Under the pieces are notes generated by a model. The model was not told where the DNA came from, searched no databases, and saw only the letters and a program-made list of their open reading frames with translations. A stretch of 64,000 nucleotides of DNA from positions 1,797,001 to 1,861,000 of the forward strand of contig WPIO01000012.1 of NCBI GenBank assembly GCA_009760855.2, given 5' to 3'. Origin of the DNA: Cristatella mucedo. Its lineage: Eukaryota > Bryozoa > Phylactolaemata > Cristatellidae. Made by a program: the position numbers and the translations under genes. Every line of letters begins with the position of its first letter. Within the stretch, counting starts at the first letter, position 1. Shown here piece after piece: positions 44,337-56,599 of the stretch.

Positions 44337-44597
44337 CTAGGGCGACGGATGACATGTCATAAGGAAGCTGCCTCCAGATGGGTCAACCGAAACGCTAACG
44401 GTGTCATTGGAAACAAAGGTGCCGAAATAGATTTGGTCAAACGTCTCATAGCAGGCATACGATGTAGGTCCACGTAAACCCAAGTTGCTGGCTGTAGCCT
44501 CGAACACTTTCGGTGTGCCGTAGAAATCCGGATGCAGTATGGCAATAGCTGCACCGCCGTTAGCCAGCTTTCGGTTGTATGCCAACATGCCAGAATA
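44337..44597 (-). CDS. NAGA: NAGA coding exon 7 (C-terminal beta domain, stop)
   Basis: Starts [19 protein letters not shown] after a GTATTTTTAG acceptor and ends with the stop codon at 44337-44339. It encodes the antiparallel C-terminal beta domain and has one NDT sequon. A variant poly(A) signal ATTAAA lies at 44100-44105 on the minus strand, about 230 nt past the stop, and is a tentative 3' end. Confidence 0.92.
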   Translation of the reverse strand, partial: YSGMLAYNRKLANGGAAIAILHPDFYGTPKVFEATASNLGLRGPTSYACYETFDQIYFGTFVSNDTVSVSVDPSGGSFLMTCHPSP

Positions 44598-47500
44598 CTA
44601 AAAATACAACGGCCATTAAGTTGCGAGTACACGGGTTCAAACCTGCAGCCGGCAAGTACGCTAATCAGTTGGCTGGCGCTGACAGATGTATGCTATACCA
44701 AATTTTCAGACAAAACTTGATGAGGCCAATCCATTGATAGCACCTGAAAGCAAGCCCAGTATACCAACCTGATAAACAAGGCCGCCCTGTGCGCCTAGAG
44801 AGTCCTGGCTCACAGCTATCACATTCTTGTTGAGAAGGATGTCCCGCGACTTCGTGTCAATCGTTCGTAAATCCGTAGACATTATAAGTGGTGCAGCAAA
44901 AATAGCCCACATGGCCATCTGCGTTTTCTGCTGGGTAAAACTCAGGCCAAAGTCACCTATTATCAGCTGAAGGTATGCAATACGTGTGAGAAACATTGGC
45001 ATGTTTTTCATTCAAAATTAAGGCAACCACCGTCGGCACACAGGCCTGCCAATCAAGCATGCCAAGCGACAGCAATTGTCAAGAGCTGCTAAACGATAAA
45101 CAGGCTCTGTCATTTCCGAAGCGTTACAAGCAGTGCATTGACGTACAGACGCAAAAGTCCGGATTTCTGCTAAAAAGATCAAACACTAAACTTTTCAAGG
45201 CCTCACGGCCTGTTATAACCATTTCACGAAGTTAATTAATCTCTAGTAGCACCCTTAATAACCAAATTGAACATAGGATCATTTTTAAAACTTCGAATTA
45301 AATAAAAGAGTAGCTAAACTGATTAAGACCGATTGACATTAGAGACTAATTAGTGCCTAATGTCGAGTGCAGTATGCCATACATTTGCAAAGGCAACAAT
45401 CATGGGTACAATTAATTTTATAATTATAAATGAAAATATGTGTGCAATGGAGAAATTCCAAAAAAAACGGGACAATAATTATTGATCCATTGCCTCATCG
45501 ATTGATATGTGCTCATTGCAATAATATGCAGAACCTCTTTTTAAAAGACCAACCAGTTTGATTCTGGTGATGCCTTTGAGTGACTACACAATTGGTGAAT
45601 GTGGTGCCTCTTACTCCTACTATTGAAGAGTAATCTATTGAAGCCAAGTCCCACAACAGTTCTTCCACAAAAGTGGAAGAACTGTTTTGAGATTTGCTTG
45701 AGGTTGAGAGGATAGAATAGCTTCAAAGAAAAAAAATACATGTACACCCAATCGTGGGAGTTAACGATTATAAAGCAGCCGAAGCCAATAAGCGATAGAT
45801 GGAGATTGAAGCAACAGTGCACCAAGGCCATAGGCTGAGTTAGCTCAAGGTTGATTGTAAAAAATGCACGCCGGCCTGAAGGATAATGCACACAAAAGAG
45901 AACAATACGGGGACAGACTGGGCTGGTTGTAGAACATATAACGTGTACATGGTCACACGTTTACAATGCCAAGTAAGCGTGACCGGTTAAAGATAAGCAA
46001 ATTGTGAAGTTTGCCAAGCATTACCTGGTCCGGGTCGTTGAAAGATCCTGGCCCAGCAACCGCTGAAAACTTCAAAGCATCGGCAGTGTAAAACTGAATG
46101 ATGCTGTAGACACTGTCCCATGAATCATCGATATCATCGAAGTTCCTCCAGAGGTTACATATTGAAGCCAGCTGTTCATAGTCCGGCTAAAGGCAATACA
46201 AGATGGCTGGCTCTGCTGGCTCAGCTCAGCTCTGCAATGCGCACATGCAGCAAGAGAAACTGTGGCAAGAGTGCATAGTGAAGGAATGCTTAACAAAGGC
46301 TCCTGGACATCCGTTTTTCATCTGACTTCGCTCATTGAATCCCTTTTCCTAGCCACAGCAATCAAATACAGCAAGCCTACACGGGCTAAGCTAATGCAGC
46401 ACACTCGCTATGCACAGAATATGGAGTCGCCCAGGATTTTGCCGGCTGCTCTTTGCCGGTTTCAGTGAGGAAGCACATGTGGCATTGTCTAAAGCAAAGC
46501 CTGCAGAGGGGGCAGCAATATCAGCCAAAGTCAAGGTCCTGCTAAGTTTTTGCTTCAGCAGAAGAGGAACCGCCTGCTTGTGCAATCAACTCTGTGGCAG
46601 GTAGGAGTGGCTCAGACTACAGAGCAAGTCTTATCATGTCGACAGGGAATGAAAGCAAGCGGGAGGCGATAGCTAGCAATCAAGCTGACTTATTAGCGAT
46701 ATCTACAAGGTGACATGTTGAAGTAAAAGATTCACTCACAGCCATAACAGCTGCTGCAGCAAAACCCGAGTCACCCTTTTAACCTATTATCGGTTAGAAT
46801 TAATGGACATGTAATTGCTTACCACATACAGCTGTGTCTTTCCACGAGACCCCTGTAAGTGCATATTCGGCTTCGGGTGCCCAGAGGAAGCATTACGACC
46901 ATGCATGCTCCTGTTGTCATTTCGTGCTCACTTAGATGGTACTACTGCATGTCCAGTACACGGCATCCTAGCAAGTTACCAAGATGAGTTGGCACCTGTG
47001 ACTAAACGGCAGGTCAACTCTCTGCCCAGGTGCCCCCTGGCTTTCGATCGATATTAAGAAAGCAAGGAATACTAAACAAAGCCTTGAAAAGGTTACCAAA
47101 AGTCACACCCACTGTCTGCAGCCTGGCATTTCACAACTATTGTAGTTCCCATCAACCCATTTTGGCAAAGGCCAAGTACAAAGTGTATATAGAAATAGTT
47201 AAGTCACGCATCAATAATCTAAATGCACCCACAATCGACCGTCTTAACTGCTCACAAACAAGCGATCGATCCAGTCCCTGTGGTGACTTCGCCGAGCGTT
47301 TCCCCAAATTTTTCCCAGAGAGGATAGAATGAATCAGGGACTCAAAGCCACCACTGCCGTTCCTGCTGGACAGCAATCCTGTATCACCCTCTCGCTGTCT
47401 CTCCTCTCTCCTTCACACCAGTTCCTACTGAACGCATCCCTAAACCTTCCTCTGGCAATGTGCGCTCGTGTGTGTGCGCGTGTGTGCATGTGTGTGCGTG

Positions 47501-49626
47501 TGTGTGTGTGTGTGTGTGTCTGTGTGTGTGTGCATGTGTGCAGGGGCATGCACGGTTCGCCCTCTCATAGGGGAAAACACCAAAGAGCAGATTACAGCTG
47601 ACAAGGGCTGGTAGCCAGAAGCTGACGGTGCTGACGCGCACGTGCTGAAAATGCACGGCCAGAAGCTACGGCAGCCGGCCAGCGATAGGGCTGAGGTGCA
47701 AGGCAGCTGGCACACGTGGTGCAGGGGTGCAGCTGTCGAGCAGGAGCGCCAGAGGACGGCTTAGACACTGCGAAAGATAGCACAGCATCGGCCCCTTTCA
47801 TCAGCATCCCGAGAGCTGCTCGAGCGTTCAATGTCGAGTTGTGCAGCATTTCACTGAGCAGCAGAAAGCCCCCCCCCCCCCCCCCCCCCCCGCGCGCAAA
47901 CGAGCGACCAATGCGCCTCGGCAGCGTGCACCTGAGGTGCACGCTGCTGCCGGCCTCGCTTGAACGGAAGCAAGCCTGCACTGCTGGCACGGTCGGCCCG
48001 GGCCGTGCAGTCACGTGCCGTCTCACCTTGCTTATGTAAGCAGGCCAACTACACGAGTAGAGCATCGGCCGTCCTGTCACGTTGAGTGCCTTCGACATGG
48101 CCGGATAGCCTGACAGCACAGAGAGGTCCACTAGCAGAGCAGCTGGTGTAATAGCGCAAACGGCTGCGCGAGTGCAGCTGAAGCCAGCTAAAGGGAAGCA
48201 CGCTCGTGGAGTGCATCGTTGTAGCAGCCGCAAAGATAAAACAGTACCGACAGCCAAAGTTCAGACCAGGAGTGAACAATGTGAATGCACCAGCTCGCCT
48301 GCTCATGCCTACTGCTTGGCGTGCCTGCTGCTTTCAGACGGAACCTCTAAATATTTGGTAATGCTTTATATGCAGCATCTAAAAAGTGCCTAGAGAGAGA
48401 TTCAGTTATATGAGGGCACTATATAAATTTACTATTAACATCATTCAATAGCTGGTGCGAGTCTGGTGCCTACCTTCCTTCTTCGAGTGATGGCAAGTGG
48501 AATGGTGCTCAATCAAGTTGGGGGAGGGGCCAGCAGCCGAGCCAAGCCTGTCTGTGCATCATCCATCAATCATCTCCATTACGACAGCAACTGTAGCAGC
48601 AGTACCTGAAGCTGCTGCTGCTGCTGCCAGGCAACAGAAGGTTGGGGGGGGGGGGGGGGGTTCCAAACACCTACCTCACTATTTACGCGAGTACCAATGC
48701 CACATTTCATTGCCACCAGCTGTGGCTGCAAAAGCAGCCGCAGCTGGAAAGACTCTGAGCACGGCACTTTGCATCGAAGAACCAACTAGCATACAAGCTT
48801 GATGGGCACCTGAAGCAATGTGGGGGCAGCCAAAAAAATACCAAGACTGATTTCAACGTCACAGGGCTATCCTAACATATTTTCCACACAGGATTGCTAA
48901 CAGGAAGATATACTCGTATGTATAAAAGACTGAACTGAACGTTGACATAGGCTAAACGGACGTATATAAACTATTTATTAAGGGCTGCAAACAAATAGGC
49001 AGTCAAAGTGAGGCAGCTTAGCACATTAGCATTATATAAGAACGTCCAAACCACTGACAGCTCAAGAACGGTAGGATATCTGGTTTGGCCCAGTGGTTAA
49101 GGTGCTCGCCTTTAACCAATTTCAAGGTAATGTATTTGAAGACTAAGCTCGTGGGCTTGAGCCCCATGGCATAAGTGAAGTGCCCAAATAGAGATTAGAT
49201 TTTCCTATGATGCTATACAAATGAATTATATTATTATATTTAAATTACCCCGTTGCTTTAGGATCATCCCTCATTAGGACAATTACACATCCCTACATTC
49301 TTCCTCCGGCCAGCCAGTCTCTGTCCGTTTGCCTGCCACTCTGTCTCTCCATCTCTCCCCCTTCTATCTCTCTCTCTCTCTCTCCATTTATCTCTGTGTC
49401 CTTCTGCCTCTTTCCATTTGTCTGCAAATATGTCACTGTCTATGCAAGTCTCATCTACACGGCTTGGTTTCTCTAAGCAAGAACATAAGGAGTGTATGAC
49501 CACGTGATTTTACGCATACAGGTGTGCACATACACTCACATTCACTAGTGCATTCACACACATGACGTGCACACACGCACACACATGCACTAGCACACAC
49601 ACATGCACTAGCATACATACATGCGA

Positions 49627-49671
<45 letters not shown>

Positions 49672-52600
49672 AACACTGACACGGGCACATATGCATGCTC
49701 ATTATTTGCATACGAAAATGGTCACAGTACATGGAGATTATGCAGCATGCAGGAGTATCTTGGCTGGGCTACACTGATCAATATTGCATGGCCTAACTCC
49801 TAAGTTGCTGCCACTCCGGATGCCGAAATAAAATCCTTACTTTGTCGAACTAAATCAGAGGACAGCCACCAGTCATGTTGAACGAGTTCGACTAATGCCT
49901 CATCCTGATTTACAATGCTGCCAACATCAATCAGCTTAGCTGGAGCCTACCATTCACCACCACCTCACTAAGCTAGAAGCCTGCTGTCCACTGCCATCTC
50001 ACTCGAACAAAAACTACAGCTCCTCATCGGTGAGGGCTGACTGACAGCCGGGTGGGGGCGGGCAGTGCAAGGCCACTCACACTTGCACTGTGACTACTCA
50101 CTGTAATTGTAGTAACTCTCGTTGGCGTAGCAGCCGTCCAGCTTGAGCATGTCCACTTGCCAGTCGGCGAAAGTCTGCGCATCCAGCTCCAACTGGCCAT
50201 AGCTGCCCGGGTAGCCGCCGCAGGAGTATGTGCCCACGTCCGAGTAGATGCCCAGCTTCAGGCCTTTCTTGTGCACCTGCCAACGTGGCACAGCACACAG
50301 GCACACGTGCGAGCTTTGCAATCAGGCGGTGAAACCAGGTGGAAAGCCTGGAGAAGCAGGAGGCCAATGTGCAGCCCTCGCTGCACCAACCAAGAAAACC
50401 GTGGTAGCAGATCGAAGCTCAACGTCGGGAGGAAGTGAGGGAAAAGTCACTAAGAAATTCAAAACAATCCAGCCGCATCCTGTCCCAGTAAAAGCATCGC
50501 AAAAGCAGCTATTTATAAGCGATCTGCCTAGATGGCAAATGAGGTGGGTGCGAGTCTCATGCAATCGTACCATCTTTTTTGCAAAGGGTCAACCTTCAGT
50601 AGAGAGTTTGGACTATACAATTATGAAATTAGCAGCTCTCCAAACGCATGTTCTCACACATCGGCACGCCGTTAATGTGCTTTCGTGAGGCTAGACACAC
50701 GTGAGAACATGTTTTTACCTATCTGATAGAGATAAGCTGAGCTAAAAACAAACTGCACGAGTGACAGCCAGCATTAATTATCTGAATTGACCATCCTCAA
50801 GCCATCACAACCCGAGCAGCCACCTGCAATACACCTAGTGGTTGTGCTACCACTGCACTGTCCTTGGCGCTTGGCTTGTAACTCAGGTCATGCCAGGTTG
50901 GAACTCAGATCATGTCAGGTTGGAAGCACTTCGTGAAGCAGCCAACGTATGCTCACTATTATGGCACAAGAGTCGAAGACGTTTGGCACTTTGGATTTCT
51001 CGGCAGCAGACTAGACAATCAGCCTCCTATAGCTATATCGACTGCTCATTATTAGGAGCATGTCTCCCAACTCCTGACGATCTTTTCCGGAAAACATGGG
51101 ATGATGAAAGGAAGCAAGCAGCACTGTGCCGTGCAATGAGCCAGCTCGACCAGGCCTCTCACTGTATTCTAGATGTAAAGGGGCGATATACGCTACTGAT
51201 GTGGCATGCAGTGACTATATACAGCATACCAAGCCTGAACACCAGAGGCTCGGCACACGGTTGCGCCAGCGGCAAACAGGCTTGGGCTTCGCTTACTTGA
51301 CATGACCGGCACGATAAACACTTCCTCCACAATTTTTGCATAGATCTTTCGGCCTTCCACAGAACTATTGGGCAATAGTGCTCATTAGCGAAAGGGCAAT
51401 ACAATAAAATAAATGTTGTATTCAAGTTAGCCATTCTTTGTTTAGTTCCGTCTTCGAAGGATTCTTTCTTTGGACATAATAATAATAGTAATAATAGTAT
51501 TGTACCCTAAGAGAATCACATCTCTTTCTAGGCCCTTTACTTACGATGCAAGAACGCTGGCCTCGGCCTTTTCTTTCGATGTTTGGACACTATAATCCCA
51601 TATGCCGGCAACTAACCGTAGACTAGGATGATCAGCTGATGTTATCACCAAATAAAGCATCAGACGTTTTCTGATATCAGGAGATTGGGTTTGTTGAATC
51701 AGATCAGTGATACAGCAGTAAAACTATCACTTAGCACATGCAAATTAGGAGTCATTTTTTGTTTTGCAGCGACATTTTTCAAAATGTATTCATAGATCAT
51801 AGCCAAAATTTCCCCAGAGACCCATCACATTTGGCCCCCTCTGCCGATTCGTTCAATTTGCTTCACATACCACAATAGCAAGCAGAATATTCCAATAGCT
51901 CTTGGTTTCTGCCTAGGTAAGCTAGACCACAGCTATAACTAGCAAAGCTCTCTATGTATTCGTAGACATTGTTGCTAGCTACACTCTCAAATGCAACACA
52001 CTCTTCCAAGAGCCTCTTTTGATGAAGGAGCTATGGTCACTCTGAAGTGCTATGAACTGCTATCGCAATTTCAGCCACCTCATGCCCATGCACTCTCACG
52101 GAACAGTAAATTAGTCGTCGCATTCATTCGCTAAAAGACTATTAGCAAAGGACAGCCTAGTACTCTGCTGGTCCTAAACTGAAAATCACCCTGACTTCCG
52201 GGGCACCGATACTCTCGGCTTTCCTAATAATGATTCCAACACTAGCTTTCCAGCTATCTTTCACTACAGTTTTCTTACAACTATTAGACAGAAGACTTGA
52301 TGGACTAAAGGTTGGACATGAACAAATTCGTCCATACGAGACTGCACTTCGAGCGATCTCTCAATGCCTAATGTCTAATGGTAAACCTACCCCATACATT
52401 ATGACTCCAGGGTTCATTCAAACATGATTGCACACCATTACAAAGATCTGCATGCACAAGCATTTGAAATGAGACAGCTGACTCTCGCTTACGACAATAA
52501 GGGTTATGGTTCAACCTCCAAGACCGATAACGATATCCCTGTTTTGCACCTGAGAAAAGTGCAGGCACAAGTAGTAGGGTTCCATTATTCAGGCTTGGGT

Positions 52601-54040
52601 GTTTAGACTTTGCGACCAAAAGCCACGGAGGACCACCAGGACCCATACCCACGCCCATACCCACTCATTCATCTTGGGTACAGGGTGGGCGTTGGTGATG
52701 TCTGTGATCCTATGGGTGCGCAAGCATAGTAATTGGCCTGCCTTATAAAATCCCACTTAAGGGTGCCCTCAGGAGTTCCAACACCCGATTCTGCCCACAG
52801 TTCTTTCAAAGTCAAAGGCAGAGTTTTTCGTGGAGTTTTCGGCCAAGTTTCGGTGATCCGAGACAATGTCTCTGGCAAGAGCAAGACGATCCGGGTATAG
52901 GTGGTCTGGCGACCAAACTTCTGGGCGATGGGTAGGCATGAGTGGACAGGGCTGCCGTGCTTTAGGAGGTTGTCCACGAGCACTCCCAAATGGCAATTGA
53001 GGGCTCTGGTGTACATACACCTAGCAAACAAACCTACAAACGAGCGCATGTGGGAGCATACAATTATAAACAGCATAATGACACCCATTGAATACATCAC
53101 AAACAAGATCAAATATGTGCTAATACATACAACCAATATATACAAGCTTAATATAATTAATAATATAATTCATTTATATAGCGCCCCAAGGGAACTTAAT
53201 CTCTATTCAGGCGCTTTACATATGAATCGGGGCTCGAGCCCACGACCTCAGTCAGACCTTGGTCGGGGCAAGCACCTTAACAGCTGGACCAAACCTGCTC
53301 GAGCCAAACAAGCTTCATATTTCTATCAATCTTCTGGGCTTGTCTCTTCTCTCTTACCCGATCATTTCACACACCTATTTTATATGAATTTCAGCAATGC
53401 CCATGCCATAAAGCACATTTTAGAAGTAGCACCAAACTTTGTTCACACATCACTTATTACACTTCTTGAAAGAGCGCGGGCACAAAAAACACACCTGTGC
53501 ACGTATATTCTCGAGAGTAGGTGAATGTGAGTGCACACATAAACACACGGGCCTGCACGAGCAAGCGTGTACAAGACAAAAATGACGAAATTCTGATGCC
53601 CAACTTGGCTGAAAGGATTGTAAGGACAGCGCCAAGCCATCAGCAAAGCCAAGCAGTCATCTGCCTGCCAACCAAGCTCGCACGAACTGCCTGCTCACAT
53701 AGTCTGCTAGGGCACGCATTCCACTGGGAAACCTTTTAGAGTCGGGCTCCAGCCGTCCGGTGGTGGCATTCCGCTGTTTAGCTTGCCAGCAGTCGTCAAT
53801 GCTAACATACTGATAGCCTGCGTCCCGGTATCCATCTGCAGCCATTCGATCAGCCATATCCATGATAAGCCTCTCACTGCAACGAATCCAATACTGGTAC
53901 ACAGCCAATTATCTTATGTCCTGCTTACCCTACCGATGCTATTGCTGACGGAGAAGCACAGCTGAAGATATAAAGAGAGTACATACAAACGATGAACATA
54001 TGTGAGGAACAGGCTGCAGGGACGAGAGAGAGAGAAAGAA

Positions 54041-54125
<85 letters not shown>

Positions 54126-55081
54126 AAGTGAAAGGTAAAGTGCATGCACGAAAAAATAGAGAGCACGTGAGAGACAGTGAGAGAAAGAGAGACTGCGAGA
54201 GTGCGCACGAGAGAGAAAGCTCTAGATCTAAAGTCTAAAATGAATCTAAAAATCTAAAATTTAAACACAATTAGGTTTGCTTCATAGACAGTGCAGTAAG
54301 ATAACCAACTAAGAGAATTAAACGGCATATTAGCATTTACAGTCTTCCAGGTGAGAATATAGAGCCAGTTCATTGAGCACATATATGCTAAATAAATGCT
54401 TGGAAGTAAAGCATTTTTACATAATCGAGTAGCAGAAAATAGTCTACCGATTGGTATACACCTTGGTATTTAAAATTCTATGGTGCCACAGCCTGCCTCA
54501 CTCTTGTCTTTAATCGTATGTTAGTGACAGCCATCCCCTGTAAGGCCGTAGTACCCTTTTATCAGATTTTGCACAACAACCCAAGGTCAAGGTCATTATA
54601 TTCTGGTTCTGATAACCTTTCTGTGAACCCTGACTATTCAAGAGAGGCTTGAAAGAGAAATGCTGCTCAATAAGTGCTAACTCTTGATGGTATTTGGGAT
54701 GCCTGATCAGTCTTGATACAGCTTTAATCATGGTGGGGCTTCCACATGCCTTCGTTTAGTGTCAATATGCTAGCCCCAACCAGATGGGTGCTAATAATGC
54801 CTTCGGCACACGAAAAGTGAATGCCAGATTGATTGGCAGATGCAACAGAATTCACATACCAAACGAGATGCTAAGCAGACAGACTATACCAGAAACACGC
54901 ATCGAGCTCACCTGATACAGTTGTCCGGATCGGTATCACAGTCGGTAATGCACCTGAAGCGCTCCCACGCCATCCAGCCCATTGGTGGTGTGGTGGCGAG
55001 ACCATTGTTCAAGCAGCCTACGTGCCTTATAACGGCCGTAGCCATCACCAATGCCAGGCCATAAGCCTGGCTCTGCATCAT
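44337..55081 (-). CDS. NAGA: Alpha-N-acetylgalactosaminidase (GH27), complete, seven coding exons
   Basis: Seven exons join in phase to 1227 nt (408 residues plus stop): 54912-55081, 53699-53876, 50102-50276, 48027-48109, 46025-46186, 44769-44966, 44337-44597. All introns are GT..AG. The length matches animal alpha-NAGAL/alpha-galactosidase A. GH27 enzymes remove terminal alpha-linked GalNAc or Gal from glycoconjugates in the lysosome. Seen here: a hydrophobic N-terminus (residues 1-23, probable signal peptide), then [20 protein letters not shown], the nucleophile motif MLKLDGCY (Asp163) and the acid/base motif NFDDIDDSW (Asp220). The specificity loop reads SCSWPAY with Ser195 and Ala198. In known enzymes Ser/Ala selects GalNAc, while Glu/Leu selects galactose, so alpha-NAGAL activity is inferred. 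Odd point: the usually conserved Met after NDPD is Gln256. The first coding exon starts just after an acceptor AG (intron side of 55087), so a 5' UTR exon probably lies further right. Confidence 0.93.
44769..44966 (-). CDS. NAGA: NAGA coding exon 6
   Basis: 198 nt, phase 0 at both ends. It begins [20 protein letters not shown] and carries [15 protein letters not shown] and [15 protein letters not shown], which close the catalytic barrel. The acceptor is ACCTTCAG and the donor GTTGGT. Confidence 0.94.
46025..46186 (-). CDS. NAGA: NAGA coding exon 5 (acid/base aspartate)
   Basis: 162 nt, phase 0 at both ends. It starts [20 protein letters not shown] with the acid/base Asp220, continues [10 protein letters not shown] and ends [12 protein letters not shown]. 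The terminal Gln replaces the Met seen in most relatives (NDPDM). The acceptor is TTGCCTTTAG and the donor GTAATG. Confidence 0.93.
47464..47542 (+). repeat. (GT)n-rich microsatellite in a NAGA intron
   Basis: GTGTGTGCGC-type imperfect GT array. Confidence 0.9.
48027..48109 (-). CDS. NAGA: NAGA coding exon 4 (specificity loop)
   Basis: A short 83-nt exon. Two bases complete Ser175, then [19 protein letters not shown], then SWPAYISK. It holds the Ser195/Ala198 pair that separates alpha-NAGAL from alpha-galactosidase A. The donor is GTGAGA in phase 0. It includes an N-glycosylation sequon (NVT). Confidence 0.92.
48335..48440 (+). mobile_element. LINE B tail scrap
   Basis: AAGTGCCTAGAGAGAGATTC and TATGAGGGCACTATATAAAT match the family tail with changes. 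It sits inside a NAGA intron. Confidence 0.6.
49081..49226 (+). mobile_element. SINE II copy in a NAGA intron
   Basis: TGGCCCAGTGGTTAAGGTGC, an internal insertion, B-box-like GGGCTTGAGCCCC, tail GATGCTATACAAATGAATTA. Confidence 0.75.
49556..49690 (+). repeat. (AC)n-rich microsatellite in a NAGA intron
   Basis: An imperfect ACAC/ATGCAC array, with a pure AC core at about 49631-49664. Confidence 0.92.
50102..50276 (-). CDS. NAGA: NAGA coding exon 3 (catalytic nucleophile)
   Basis: Starts [19 protein letters not shown] and ends in phase 1 at a GTGAGT donor. It contains [19 protein letters not shown], where Asp163 is the expected nucleophile. The acceptor is GTTGGCAG. Confidence 0.95.
51475..51560 (-). 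mobile_element. LINE B tail scrap
   Basis: (TAA)n, then CCCTAAGAGAATCACATCTC and TTTCTAGGCCCTTTACTTAC. It is within a NAGA intron. Confidence 0.6.
53164..53299 (-). mobile_element. SINE II copy in a NAGA intron
   Basis: Minus strand: B box GGGCTCGAGCCC, then GTAAAGCGCCTGAATAGAGA and TTAAGTTCCCTTGGGGCGCT. The last 50 bp closely match the LINE B tail. Confidence 0.82.
53699..53876 (-). CDS. NAGA: NAGA coding exon 2
   Basis: One base completes Ser57, followed by 59 codons. It carries [20 protein letters not shown] and SIDDCW (substrate-contacting aspartates near residues 84-85), and ends at ALADY before a GTGAGC donor in phase 0. The acceptor is GTTGCAG. Confidence 0.93.
54022..54125 (+). repeat. 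(AG)n microsatellite in a NAGA intron
   Basis: A long AG/AAAG run with few interruptions. Confidence 0.95.
54912..55081 (-). CDS. NAGA: NAGA coding exon 1 (signal peptide and N-terminus)
   Basis: Encodes residues 1-56 plus two bases of codon 57. The start is the first of two adjacent ATG codons, six bases inside an acceptor (TTTTGTTGCAG). A hydrophobic stretch ([13 protein letters not shown]) precedes the mature start LNNGL. The core motif [13 protein letters not shown] follows. The donor is GTGAGC after phase 2. Cysteines 44, 48 and 55 match family disulfide positions. Confidence 0.9.
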
Positions 55082-56599
55082 GATGATCTGCAACAAAATT
55101 CGAGCTGTCACCCAAGGGACACAATATGTGCATTCATTCAAGTACTCAATAGATCATCTCCTTGCTAACCTCATTTGGCTGACAAAGAAACAGCGCAGTT
55201 GTAAAGCTCCGGCTATGCTTTAGATGAATGCAAATCCTCACGTAAGGGGAATGTGAGGCGATTCCTAGTAGATGCTCACTATAACTATACTATGCTACTA
55301 ATATTCTACCATCACAACACCTACAAAATGTACACAAAAAATAAACTAGATCGTGCGTGCTGAAATTCAAAGCAGACGATCTTATGAAAAGCAAGCTGTT
55401 CCAAATACTCAAGGCCATGACTTGACTTTGGAAATTTTAAGAGCTGGAGCTTCCATGCCAGTACATGAGGTCCATGAAAGTAATTTCAAGCAAGTCAAGT
55501 ATGCAGGCCACTAAACGATCACTAGCTGTCTGTGTAGCAATTCATGCCATTTCTGATATGGACACAATATTGAACCCTCAGAGAGTCTTAGCTCCAACCA
55601 AAAACTTTGCAAAAACCAAAAAAGTTGAGCTGGCAATCAATAATGGCATCGGAATTGAGAGATGACTCCAACGGTCGTAAAATATGTCGTGATTCTAAGC
55701 ATCCGGACCGAGTGAAATTTTGGCAGGAGTAAGATTGTTCAGTATTTCTTGCCATTATTTGTGATGATTGTACCATTGCATGAGAGCCATACCGGTACCG
55801 TATAACGTAAGGTGAACGGCTTTATCCCCCTTTTGAAAAAAATATGACAATAACCTAAGCGCTTGCCACTAAATGAAGTTTCCTTCAACAGACGAGAAGG
55901 AAGTAGTTAAATGCCCGATGAAGTCAAGCATGATGCAATGGTAACACGTCGTTGCCCAGAAAACATTGTCAAATGCCCGATGAAGCCAAGCATGATGCAA
56001 CGGTAACACATTGTTGCCCAGAAAACAAGCCGTGCAGCTATGGTGGTCGGATTGCTGGGAACGAGGGCCCTCCTCTCAAATGTCAACAGCCGATGAACGA
56101 AGTAAACCAAACAGCCGCTTAGTTGTTCCTTACAAAAATTCGATGACAAGCACATCGATGACTTTTCTTTTAACCAAACTATTTTCCCGAAGGATGGCTT
56201 TACAAATTGTATGCTTAAAGTGTCGTGTAATGAACATGAATGTCTCATTCTAATGCTAAGAACAAAATATCGCGGGACATTAAATTACCGGATGATGAGA
56301 ACGGGACAGATTATTTGAGCAAGCTAGAAAGCTGGGCTACGCTGTCTAAACGGTTGCGCCAGTCTAATAGCTGATATTCTTAGAAAACAAGACATGGCGG
56401 GAGCCGGCGCGAGCAGTGCGTCTCGCGGTAACACCTTTGATATCAATGTTTTGTCCACGGTTACATAAAACTGTACCGTGACCTTAAGAAGCCGAAAACG
56501 CGACATCGCCGAGTTCCTAGTTGCAGCTACTATGCGTACAGTAGATTTTCTTAAATGAATTCCTTCGTAGAATGACTGACATTCATCGTGCCGGCAAAG

